Of a stretch of DNA of 64,000 bases, positions 22,403-33,272 are shown one piece after another. The notes below the pieces were generated by a model. The model saw nothing but the letters and a program-made list of their open reading frames with translations. It was not told where the DNA came from and did no database searches. The DNA is taken from positions 137,337,228 to 137,401,227 of the forward strand of contig CM061235.1 in NCBI GenBank assembly GCA_030848705.1, written 5' to 3'. The position numbers and the translations under genes are program-made. Within the stretch, counting starts at the first letter, position 1; every line of letters starts with the position of its first letter. Source of the stretch: Heracleum sosnowskyi (lineage: Eukaryota > Streptophyta > Magnoliopsida > Apiales > Apiaceae).

Positions 22403-24868
22403 ATGAGTTTACAGAAACTGAGCAGTATCAAGATTCCTCCCTTTAACAAGGAGCACTACAGTTTATGGAAAAAGAAGATGTTTCTTTTCATCAAAGCTTC
22501 TAACCCCATGTATTTAGATATTCTAAAGCATGGTCCCTTTATTCCAATGATCGAGATTGGTGAAACAACCAATGGCACTGAGATTGTACCAGCAAAACAT
22601 GTGCCCAAAGACCCCTCAAAATACACTGATCCTGAAAAGGAGAAAGTAGCACTGGATGGACATCTTCAACTTATCATTTGTGAATCTATGGACTTCAACA
22701 TGTATGGCACTGTTGCTCATTGTACTAGTGCCAAGAAGATGTGGGATCTTATAGAAGTGCTCTGTGAAGGAACTACTGAAGTAAGAAAGAACAAGAAGCA
22801 GATTCTTGTTTCACAATATGAAGCCTTCATGGCTCAGCCGAAAGAGGGAATCACAGAAGTGTTTGAGAGATTCAACAAGCTGATAAACGAGCTCAAACTC
22901 TATGACAAACACTATGAGACAGAAGAGCTCAATATGAAGTTCTTACTAACTCTTCCAGATCACTTGGAACCAAGAATCTCTTCCCTTAAAGAAAGAGATC
23001 TAACAAAGATTGGTTTTGATGTGTTGTATGGTGTTTTGAAGACATATGCGTTAGAGCTGTTTCAAAAGAGATCGATTCAAGCAAAGCAAGGATTAGTGGC
23101 CAATACCTCCTGTGCCCTTATTGCTGACAATCTAGGTCAAAGAATGGATTCTCTAAAAATCAGTCATGTCAAGATTGAGGAACTGGAAAGTGATGACACT
23201 GGTGATGAAACTCAGGTTGTGTATGATTTACCTGAAGAGGATGAGTTCTACAACATTGATGAACTGGACAAGATGGAAAACAAATCTTTTGCTTATATGG
23301 CTAGGAGATACCCTAACATAAGGTTTAAGAGGAAGCAACTATTCAAGTCTAGATTCAATAGTGGAAATGCTGGTGGTTCAGGTAGCTCAAACTCTTTCAT
23401 CAAAGGAAAAGGGATTACTGGTGCAGTTAAAGGAGGATACAAATCTGGGAGTGTGGATAGGTCCAAAATAAGATGCTATAACTGCAATGAACTTGGGCAT
23501 TTTGCCACTGAGTGCAAAAAGCCTAAACAGGTCAAGAAGGACAAAGCATACTTAGAGCTTGAAGCTAAGTATGAGGCTCTACTCAAGAAACAGCAGGGTA
23601 AAGATTTTATTGCTGAGGGAAAATGCTGGGATGACTCTGATGAAGAAGAAGAACAAGAGTACTCAAATTATGCCTTGATGGCATTTTCTGATGATGGTGA
23701 TTCTAGTCAGGTACCTATTCTTACTTCTCTTGATATGACTCCCCTTCAATATAAGCAAACTGTTGAAGATATGAGTATTGAGATGTTTAATATTCATACT
23801 AGCATGTTAGTAGCAAATGAAGAAATTGATAAACTAACTGCTAGAAATCTTGAGCTTACTGAAAAGAATGAGGAACTTGAGTTAATGGTTGTGAACCTTG
23901 ATGGTTTGAAAAAGGAGGTTGAGTATCTTAAAAACAAAGTGATTTGTGCTGAACAAATAGAGAAAGCTCTTAGGGAACAAATTGCTGAAACTGAATTGAA
24001 ACTAAGAAGCTTTAAGAACTCCTCTGAACTTATTCAAACCTATCACAAGGAACACACTGAAGATAACAAGGTTGGAGTTGGTTTTGACTATGAGAATGAT
24101 AAAGGAAGGAAGAAGGCAAAGGGCAAAGGAAAAGAATCTTTTACAAACAAAAATGCCCCAACTATTCTGTCTAGTGTTGAACAGCCCATCTTCAAAAAGA
24201 GTGTTGTTGAGTTTGATGAAGAACTATTGATCATCAAACAACAACTTCTTGAAGAAGATGAGGCTGCCAAAGACACTTCTTCCCCTCCTGAATCTGTCAG
24301 TCAGAAAGAAACCAAAGACAATCTTGTCAAAAGTCTTAAAGCAAAGAAAGAAGTTGTTAAGAAAAAGAAACAAAACAGAAATGGTAAGGTTGGTGTCAAC
24401 AAGGGTAACAATTATGCTTATGTGCCAAATGCTCCCAGGAAACAATGTCAGAAATGTCTATCTGTTAATCATTTGACTCATAAGTGTAACAAACAAATGA
24501 ATGTTGAAGTTGATAACCTGAGTAACCATTCTGCTAGCCTAAACTCTAGTCATGATTCCTTCTGTGGTAAGCCAAATTGCATGACATGCTATGTGACTGT
24601 GATTGCTAACTGTTTATCTCTAAAGCATAAACTTGATTCTGCACAATCTAGTGAATCACACACACACATGCACACTCACATGACAGGATCCCCAATCAGG
24701 GTCGAGAGGGTGTACACTTCATGTGAGCCTAAGAGTGTGAACTCCAAAGCCACAAACAATATGAAGTATCCTACTGTGATGAATGCAACTTATGACAGAA
24801 GAATTGTTAACAAAAATGTTTCTAAATCAACTGGACCCTACCATGTGTGGGTACCAAAAACAACTTAG
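22403..24868 (+). CDS. gag: Gag polyprotein of Sirevirus-like element C
   Basis: An intact 821-residue frame starts at the first ATG after the PBS, with the same MSLQK..SIKIP start as element A. The N-terminal half is the Copia gag (UBN2-type) region, with KKMWDLIEVLCEG and VSQYEAFMAQ. Two CCHC zinc knuckles are visible, CYNCNELGHFATEC at residues 358-371 and CQKCLSVNHLTHKC at 682-695. Between them are acidic and Lys/Glu-rich coiled-coil-like stretches (residues ~470-550). The long C-terminal extension is typical of Sirevirus gag. It forms the virus-like particle and binds genomic RNA. The frame ends in TAG at 24866-24868, before the protease frame. Confidence 0.9.
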   Translation: MSLQKLSSIKIPPFNKEHYSLWKKKMFLFIKASNPMYLDILKHGPFIPMIEIGETTNGTEIVPAKHVPKDPSKYTDPEKEKVALDGHLQLIICESMDFNMYGTVAHCTSAKKMWDLIEVLCEGTTEVRKNKKQILVSQYEAFMAQPKEGITEVFERFNKLINELKLYDKHYETEELNMKFLLTLPDHLEPRISSLKERDLTKIGFDVLYGVLKTYALELFQKRSIQAKQGLVANTSCALIADNLGQRMDSLKISHVKIEELESDDTGDETQVVYDLPEEDEFYNIDELDKMENKSFAYMARRYPNIRFKRKQLFKSRFNSGNAGGSGSSNSFIKGKGITGAVKGGYKSGSVDRSKIRCYNCNELGHFATECKKPKQVKKDKAYLELEAKYEALLKKQQGKDFIAEGKCWDDSDEEEEQEYSNYALMAFSDDGDSSQVPILTSLDMTPLQYKQTVEDMSIEMFNIHTSMLVANEEIDKLTARNLELTEKNEELELMVVNLDGLKKEVEYLKNKVICAEQIEKALREQIAETELKLRSFKNSSELIQTYHKEHTEDNKVGVGFDYENDKGRKKAKGKGKESFTNKNAPTILSSVEQPIFKKSVVEFDEELLIIKQQLLEEDEAAKDTSSPPESVSQKETKDNLVKSLKAKKEVVKKKKQNRNGKVGVNKGNNYAYVPNAPRKQCQKCLSVNHLTHKCNKQMNVEVDNLSNHSASLNSSHDSFCGKPNCMTCYVTVIANCLSLKHKLDSAQSSESHTHMHTHMTGSPIRVERVYTSCEPKSVNSKATNNMKYPTVMNATYDRRIVNKNVSKSTGPYHVWVPKTT

Positions 24869-24879
24869 TTACTTTGTGA

Positions 24880-27800
24880 ATGCAGGGCAACAGGAATAAA
24901 AGAGTCATATGGATCTTGGACAATGGATGCTCAAGTCACATGACTGGTGATATAGCCCTGCTATCACATTTTGAGGAAAAGGCTGGCCCATCAGTAACCT
25001 TTGGAAATGACAACATTGGTTATACAATGGGATATGGCAGTATAAAATCTGGAAATGTCATTATTGAAGATGTAGCATTTGTTGAAGGACTGAAGCATAA
25101 TCTCTTGAGCATTGGACAATTTACCAACAGGGGTTTCAAAGTGGAATTTGATGAAGATCATTGTTCAATCTCAAAAAGAGAAAGTGGTGAAGTTGTTCTA
25201 ACTGGTGTGAAGAAAGGAAGCCTGTTTGTAGCTGATCTCAAGGCTGCAGACAAGGGAGAAATTTGTTGTCTCTACACTAAAGCCACAAATGAGGAATTCT
25301 GGCTATGGCACAAGAAACTGTCTCACTTAAATGTTCAGGCAATGAACTCTCTAATCAAGAGAGAACTCATCAGGGATTTGCCTGCCTTGGAGTTTGTGCA
25401 AGATGGAGCATGTGAAGCTTGTCAGAAAGGAAAGATTAAAAGATCTAGTCACAAGAACAAGTTGCTCAATACAAACTCAAAACCTCTGCAGCTAATTCAC
25501 ATGGATTTATTTGGTCCTGTGAATGTAATGTCCCTTTCCAAAAAGAAATATGCTCTAGTAATGGTTGATGATCATTCAAGATACACTTGGGTGGAATTCC
25601 TATTCTCCAAGGATGAAGCACCTCAAGTCATAATAGAGCATATCAAGAGAGTTGATAGAGAAGCACAAAGCACTGGTTCCTCTGTAGTTGCTTTGAGAAG
25701 TGATAATGGGACTGAGTTCAGAAATTCAACATTGTATGAGTTTTGCAAAGATAAAGGAATTTCTCAACAATTTTCAGCTCCTAGAACACCTCAACAAAAT
25801 GGAGTAGTTGAGAGAAAGAATAGAACTCTCATTGAAGCTGCAAGGACAATGCTGTTGGATGCAAAACTACCCACTAGCTTTTGGGCTGATGCTGTTAACA
25901 CAGCATGCTATGTACAAAATAGAACATTAATCAATAAGAAGTCTGGAAAAACTCCTTACTCATTAATGACTGGAAAAAGAGCATCCTTCAAGCATCTGCA
26001 TGTGTTTGGAATCAAGTGTTTTGTGATGAAAGATACCTCTGAGCATGTTGGAAAATTTGATGCAAAAGCATTTGAAGGTATCTTCATTGGATACTCTCTG
26101 GAAAGGACAGCATACAGAGTGTTTGTACCTGAGCAACACAAAGTCATGGAGAGCATGGATGTTACCTTTGATGACAAGAAGACTCCTGGACTTGAAACAA
26201 GTGATCAAGACAGTGTGCCATTAAGATTTGAGAATCAAGGTTATCTTGAGGATTCTGAAAGTGAAGATGAACCACCTGTTCAAACTGTACTAGAGAATGA
26301 AATCCTTGAAGTTGACAATCTTCTTCAAACACCTGTGCAAGGGTTCACACACACAGGGGGAGAAGAAGAGAATGCAACTTTAAACCAAAATGAGCATGGA
26401 ACAGATCAAGAAAATGAACAGGGGCACACAAGGAAATGGGACAGAGCCCACACTAGGGATCAAATCATTGGAGATCCTAGTGAGGGAGTTAGAACAAGAA
26501 GGGCAACATTAAATACATGTCTGTATAGCTGCTTTCTGTCACAAGAGGAACCTAAGGTAGTTGAAGAAGATTTGAAGATTTCTGATTGGATTGTTGCCAT
26601 GCAAGAAGAATTGAATCAATTTGAGAAAAACAAAGTATGGGAGCTAGTGCCACCTCCTGAAAGAAAGAATGTTATTGACACCAAATGGGTATTCAGAAAC
26701 AAGATGGATGAAGAAGGAGTGGTAATTAGAAACAAAGCAAGGCTGGTTGCCAAAGGATACTGTCAGCAAGAAGGCATTGATTATGATGAGACATTTGTAC
26801 CTGTAGCAAGACTGGAAGCCATCAGAATCTTCCTGGCTTTTGCAGCTCACTCAAATTTCAAGGTGTATCAAATGGATGTGAAAAGTGCATTTCTCAATGG
26901 TGATCTTGCTGAAGAAGTGTATGTATCTCAACCACCTGGCTTTGACAATGAAAACTTTCCAGACTTTGTGTACAGACTGCTTAAGGCACTCTATGGACTC
27001 AAACAGGCACCAATTCCTTCTTGAGCATCAATTTACCAGGGGTACAATTGACAAAACCCTATTCTTCAAGAAGCATGGAAATGATATCATTCTTGTTCAA
27101 ATCTATGTGGATGATATCATCTTCGGCTCTTCAAACGAAAAACTCTGTGAAAGGTTCTCTAAGTTGATGCAAAGCAAATATGAGATGAGTATGATGGGAG
27201 AATTAACCTACTTTCTGGGTTTGCAAGTACATCAAAGGGAGGATGGCATCTTCATAAACCAATCAAAGTATGTCAAAGATCTTTTGAAGAAATATGGTTT
27301 AGAAGACTCATCCCCTGCAAAAACTCCCATGTCCACTCCAATCAAGCTTGATGAAGACAAGAAAGGCAAAAGAGTAGACATCAAGGTTTACAGAGGCATG
27401 GTTGGATCACTACTCTATCTCACTGCTAGCAGGCCTGATATCATGTTTGTCACATGCCTTTGTGCAAGGTTCCAGTCTGATCCCAAGGAATCTCACATGA
27501 TGGCTATCAAAAGGATTTTCAAATATCTGAAAGGGACTCCTAATCTTGGGCTATGGTATCCAAAGGGCACTGGGTTCAATCTGGTTGGCTACACAGATTC
27601 TGATTATGCTGGATGCAGAATTGACAGGAAGAGCACATCTGGAAGCTGTCAGTTCTTAGGTCAAAGGTTAGTGTCATGGTTTAGTAAGAAACAACAGTCC
27701 ACAGCAACATCCACAGCTGAGGCTGAATATATTGCTGCTGGAAGTTGCTGTGCTCAATTGCTTTGGATTAGAAATCAACTCATGGATTATGGACTAGTGT

Positions 27801-28063
27801 TAGAATACATTCCTCTATTGTGTGATAATACTAGTGCAATATCCATAGTTGCCAATCCTGTTAATCATTCTACTACAAAGCACATTGAGATCAGGTACCA
27901 TTTCATTAGGGAACATGCTGCAAATGGTACCATAGAAGTCTCTTATGTTCCAACTGAGAAACAATTAGCTGACATATTTACTAAGCCTCTGAATGAAGCT
28001 GTCTTCAACAGACTTGTGAGTGAAATTGGAATGCTCAATCCTTCATTTAGTTGTTCTAAGTAA
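24880..28063 (+). pseudogene. pol: Pol polyprotein of element C (protease, integrase, RT, RNase H), broken in RT
   Basis: From ATG 24880 the frame holds a protease block (WILDNGCSSHMTG, with D-N-G instead of D-S/T-G), the pre-integrase HHCC block (LWHKKLSHLN ... CEACQKGK), integrase with catalytic blocks LIHMDLFGP, RSDNGTEF and QQNGVVERKNR, and reverse transcriptase up to LKALYGLKQAP. At about 27012 roughly 26 bases are missing compared with the conserved family pattern, giving a stop at 27022-27024. The +1 frame resumes with FLLEHQF, YVDDIIFG, and RNase H blocks TDSDYAG, STAEAEY and KHIEIRYHF, ending at a TAA. Pol lies in the -1 frame relative to gag, with no overlap. Confidence 0.9.
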
Positions 28064-28767
28064 GTATGCTAGTTAATTGTTGCAGCAGTAAATTTTCACC
28101 GTATATAAATGCTCTATTTATTTGGAGTGAAAATTAGCTGAGATATGATCTATAAATATTTCAGTATTTTACTGCATATTTTTCAAATCATATTTGGTTG
28201 AGGAGTTGTGAGCTTTTGAGACATCTCGATTTAGATGATTTTGAGAGTTCACGACATAATACAAATCAAACAGACTTATATCGCAAACTGTTAAAATTGT
28301 GAGACTTTGCGATATAGTTCATTTCATGAGTTTGCGACATAGTTCATTTTAATGACTTTGCGACTTAGAATAACTATATCGACAAGTCTCCATATTTGAC
28401 AGAATTTTGATTTAAATTTACTTTATTTCAATTTTTGATTTAAGTCTGACAAAATCTTAAAAAAGAAAAAAAAAAGAAAAGAAAAAAAAAGAGTTTTAGA
28501 CAAGGTATTTTCACTATGTCGCAAAGTCTTGAGGATATCAGAATTTGGATGACTCTGCGATATACTTTACAAGGACTTTGCGGTACAGGCCATTTTGAGA
28601 CTTCGCGACATACATTTAGTCTGTACATATTCATAACTCCATATTGCAGTGTCTCTATCATATAAATACTTTTTGTCGACCGTTCACAACTTTTCATCTT
28701 GTCATTTGCTCTCAATTTCTAAAACCTAAACTCTTCTCTCTCTTCTTCAATCTCAATCTCAATTTCA
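28064..28767 (+). promoter_or_regulatory. Spacer between pol and ORF3 with LTR-like motifs and a possible internal promoter
   Basis: From 28250 to 28620 the motif GACTTTGCGACATAG and variants recurs about seven times. It is the inverse complement of the CTATGTCGCAAAGTC motif of the LTR array, and one copy (28516-28530) is in the LTR orientation. A TATAAATA at 28661-28668 is followed by a pyrimidine-rich leader (CTCTTCTCTCTCTTCTTC, 28731-28748) and the ORF3 ATG at 28768. That is the layout of a plant Pol II promoter with a ~70-nt leader. A splice acceptor is an alternative explanation. The A-rich run 28460-28490 is also present. Confidence 0.5.
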
Positions 28768-31700
28768 ATGGCACCCAAATCTCAAACAGCTTCCTCTTCA
28801 AGCTCTTTAAACATTCCCAAAGAAACAAATCTTCTCACCATTCCCTCTGAGGCTGAGGCTAACCCAAGGTACAAGTGTTTTGTACGATTCTTGAACACTT
28901 CCTACCTACGCCAAGCCCTAAACCTGAACCCTACATTGTATATCGATGCGTTGGAAGGATTCTGGAGAACGGCGTTGGTATCAACTATGGCTAAGGAATA
29001 TGGAACCTCATTCCAGGAGGTTAGTTGTTCAATTGGAGGCAAACACTTCCAGTTTGGTGAAAAGGAAATCAATGAAGCTTTAGGGTTCAAGGTGGAGGGT
29101 CATGACCAAGAAGCTACAGATGCTCAAATCGTAGACTTCATGACCTTCATTCTGTATGCTGATGAGATAGATACTGGAAAGCTAAATAAGAAGTTTGTGA
29201 GAAGGGAGTGGTCATTTCTGTTTGACGCACTCCAGAAAGTGTTTCTATGCAGGAAGACAGGATGGGACCATATCAGTCACATTGCTGTGAAGCTAGCCTA
29301 CTCCCTGGCCAACAACCAGGAGATCAATGTGGGAGCCATAATTCTCAAGGAATTGGCTCAGAGGCTAGGCAGGACCGTTCGTGGTAGAGGTAATGACATC
29401 TTTTACCCTCGTTTCCTTCAAGTTATTTTAAATTTTCTTGATGCAAATATCCATGAATTGGAGGGTATAGATAAAACTAAAATGGCTTATTCCAAGTCCA
29501 TGTCCAAAGTACTATTTGGCTCATTGGACACAAGGAATCAAGTGGATGTGATTCTAAGTGTGACCAAGCATATGCAGGACACATTTGAGTCTTATCCACT
29601 TGATAAGCCCATATACCATGAACTTTCCTGGACAGGGGAGGCTAAGACTGAAGGAGCTATACATTCTAACCCTAACCTTCCTATCCCATCCAGAAACCCC
29701 ACTGCAAACACAACTGTAGAAATTAGGGAGCCAAGTGCATCAGTCTCCCAAAAGACTGATGTTACTAAAAAGAAGACTAAGAAGAGACCCCTAAAAGTGA
29801 TTCAAGAAACTGAAGAGTTAAAAAGTGAGAATCCTGAGTCACCTCTCACCAGACAAAGTAAGAAATCCAAATCCAAACCTACCACTGGATCCTCCCAACA
29901 GGATTCAGATGTGGAAAAAGGGGTACACCTATTACTGTCAATGGCCTCCCAACAGGTTATTGGCATTGAAAAGAGTAGTCTCCCCACTACAATCTGTACT
30001 GAGTCTGCACAGGATCAAGAACTCACTCTTGATCCTAGGAGAAATAAGGATGCTGACACATTGAGTGAAGAGCACATCACACTTGAAACTCCCCCTATTT
30101 CTCAGGGGGCGTTGCCAAAATTCAATCCACACCACACTTCTCTTCCAGAATCTACATCTAACATTTCTTCTCAACAGATCAGTCATTCACATGACTTTTC
30201 TGCAATTGATCAATCACAATCCAACACTGTGATTGAGCCAACCTCAAGTGACATGGTGCATGACACTGTGCTCACCACCCAGGAACCACATCTAGTTGGT
30301 CAGGGAATGCATGCTGGGGCATATCCTAATGACACCAACACAAACATGGAGGATTCACCAGTTTTCACTGGAGACTCTATGCCAAATTCTCCCATCCTTA
30401 GGGATGTAGAACTGTCTTCACAGACAAATAGGGCTGATGTTGTAACACATCCCATTTCAATGGAGACAACATCAGACTCTACAGCCATTCCAAGGCTGGA
30501 GGAGACTCAAAAACTTTCATCCCTTGAAGTGCCTAGCACTAGCTTTCACTTGGCTCAGGCCAGTCTGTCAGAATGGCTGAAGCCTGTGCAACATGACAGG
30601 CCTTCAGGATCATCAACTGTGCCTTCTAAAATGACAGAAGAAGCCATTCAAGATCTACATGTGGCACAGATTGATGAGTTCTCAAAAATAGCTCAACACC
30701 TCCTCACCTCCAACCTGCCAAATGCTGATTATGAGGCTATTCTTCTTTGTCACAAGGAGGATGTTGTAGCTCAGCAGGAGAAAATAGTGGATGCAGCTGA
30801 ACCAGAGGGAAATGTGGATGCCTGGTTGGATGCTAAGAGGTCTATCAAACTCAAGGATGCCCTGGCTTTTCTGAGAGAAAATTATCTCACCTCTCTAGGC
30901 TCCAATGCAAAGGATCTCTCTCCTGCTACAGTTTTTGATGCTATAAATGATGTCTACAAGAATCAGCTCAAAGCTCTGCACTATCTTGGGAAAGGGCTTC
31001 AATCAGAGATTTATTCTATCCAGGAGGAGACAGAAAGATCCCTCACTCAGCTAAGAAACCCATATCTCTCTGATTTTCCCAAGGTGGATGACATCCTCAA
31101 AGAAATCCAGAAAACAAATTCTAATGTCAACAGGATGGATATCTCTTTAGCCATGGTCACTGACAACATCAAGAAACTGGCTACTACATTGGAAAATCAA
31201 GTCAAGGCCAACATCAACTCTAATGCAATGCTGAATGTGATTTGGAGGAATCAATATGGTGACAAATTGGTGGATGAAGTTCCTATGTCAAACATCTCCA
31301 AATTTGACTTTGCCAAGATCAAGGATCAATCTCTAAATTCTTTCAAGTCTCAACAGCTATTCTCCAAGGTGGATGGTCTAGAAAGAGAAGTGGCCTCTCT
31401 AAAAGATGAAAACAGGATACTTGTTCAATCTCTAAACCAGCTCAATGACAAGCTGGATGACCAAGGCAACAATACCTCCAATATCCTGCTGGTGCAACAA
31501 CAAATGTTGACTTCTATGATGAGACAAATGAACCTGCCTATCCCTGGGGAAGCTCAAGACATCTTGTCTGATTCCAAGCCTAAGGGGGAGAAACAAAAGG
31601 AGGTCATTCTGCAAAAGAAAGGGGGAGTACCTGCCAAGCAACAGAAGCTTAAGGGAAAAATTTCTGAAGAAACAATCAAACCAATAATCCTACCCCCTAT

Positions 31701-33118
31701 AGAGGTTATAAGTGCACAAGGTCAGAAAAGCACAGTCACAACCACCTACTATCCATCCACGATGCCCAAAGACACTTCAGCTACTCAACCTGCTCAACCT
31801 ACTCCTAATGCTCAACTTGTCAAAGCTACAGTTATCACAGAGGCCAAGCTACAGGAAGTTTCAAATTCAAACATCTATCATGATGAGGCCTTCCTGGAGT
31901 TTCTGAAAGCCATCTACAGAAATGCTCATGAAGATGCAAGAAGCTACAGAGAAAAGCTCAAGGAAAGCATCAAGTACTTCACAGTTGCAGTAAAGAAAAT
32001 CAGGGATGTTCATCTAAGAGAGGTTATCATGGTGTGCAAGGACAATTGCTTGTGGCATCTATCATTTCAAACTCTAGAAAGACTGAGATTTACTGAGCTG
32101 TCAATCATTCTGGAGTTGATTGAAAAGCATGGAGTGAACAATGAAAGTCTATACAATGACTTGAAGATAGATCAAAATCAAAGATTGCCTGAGGTTATCT
32201 CCAAACCAAGGACAATTATCTACAAAAGTCTATCTCAAGATAACAGCATTGACCAACTTGTCATTCCCTCAGACCTGAAAATGAAGAACAATGCAAAGAT
32301 CAATCAGGTGCTACAAATGCTGAGAGCCAAGAGAGGAGTTAGGACAGTTGAGGAACTAGAAATGATTCACACTCTACAATCTTCTCTGATTCATGGAGTC
32401 ATTCCTGAATCTGTCAAAGAAAAGAGCAAGAAGAAGGATGGCGAGGATGATGATGAGGAGAAAACCTACAGAAGGAGATCTCATTCAAGGAGTGATAAGG
32501 ATGGACCAAGTGAAAGTAGCAGGAGCAAATCCTCAAAGAAGACAAAAGGTGCTGATGATGACAAGAGGGATTCTAAGGGGACAAAGGAAACAACCAAGAG
32601 AACAATAAGTGGAATTCAGCAAGTCAAGGACATTGCTAGCAGCACTTTAACCACAACACAAGACTCTAAGTCTAGGGTGGGTACTGTTAGTAATGATCCT
32701 CCAAAATCATTATCTAAGACTTCTAAACCTGAATTGCCACAGAAGAAAGAAGGAGCCACAAAAGGAACATCAAAAAGACACTTCCACAAAGTCACAGGTG
32801 GAGGAGAGGGCCAAAGAGCTAAGGCAGAAAGGGCTGTGCAGGGTCAAACAAAATCCTTACATTGTGGAGTACAAAAATTCTTATGGAGGCATGAGCAAGA
32901 TAAGGATGAAGTTTCTGGATTCATATGTGGAAAGTGCTCTTAAAGCTGCAATTGATGATCTAAAAGACTCCCCTCTCATTGAAGAACTGATTGCAAGAGA
33001 AGAACTTCAAGAAGCCATCATAGACATGAAAAGAAGAGAAGAGATAAGGAAAAAGAAGATTTATGATGATTTTCAAGAGAAGCAATTGGAAGCTGAAGCT
33101 GCTGAGCAACAAAGATAG
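28768..33118 (+). CDS. ORF3 (Sirevirus extra ORF) of element C, late frameshift
   Basis: The ATG at 28768 opens 1391 codons to 32943. The last ~110 codons of the ancestral frame are read in the next frame, ending with TAG at 33116-33118, so a one-base change lies in about 32700-32850, possibly at the A5 run near 32773. The N-terminal ~200 residues (RYKCFVRFLNTSYLRQALNL, LEGFWRTALVSTM, HFQFGEKEINEALGF) belong to a plant retroelement family often found in genome annotations as uncharacterised protein. The middle (residues ~300-620) is Ser/Thr/Pro-rich and probably disordered. Residues ~700-950 are helical with coiled-coil character, and ~1200-1390 are Lys/Ser-rich. I see no transmembrane segment or signal peptide, which argues against an envelope glycoprotein. 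Function unknown. Confidence 0.75.
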
Positions 33119-33259
33119 TCTGTAAGCTTTCAAATTTTTCTATGTAATCAAATTCCTGATCTCAATGTTCATAAATTGTCTTCTCTGTTACTTAATTTCC
33201 TTCTATGTAAGTTAGGCTTGTTATCAGACATGAAATTGTGCCTAAGGATCTTACTCACA

Positions 33260-33272
33260 ATTTGGGGGAGAT
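33260..33272 (+). other. Polypurine tract of element C
   Basis: ATTTGGGGGAGAT lies immediately before the 3' LTR start TGTTAGG. The same purine tract precedes the LTRs at 315 and, on the minus strand, 7911. Confidence 0.85.

Noticed and set aside
24850..24868. Programmed -1 frameshift site (AAAAAC) at the end of gag
   Set aside because: Only five A's and out of phase with the X XXY YYZ pattern; the -1 frame hits a TGA before the pol ATG.
28768..33118. ORF3 as a retroviral-type envelope glycoprotein
   Set aside because: No signal peptide, membrane segment or glycoprotein-like Cys pattern visible; only the position is env-like.
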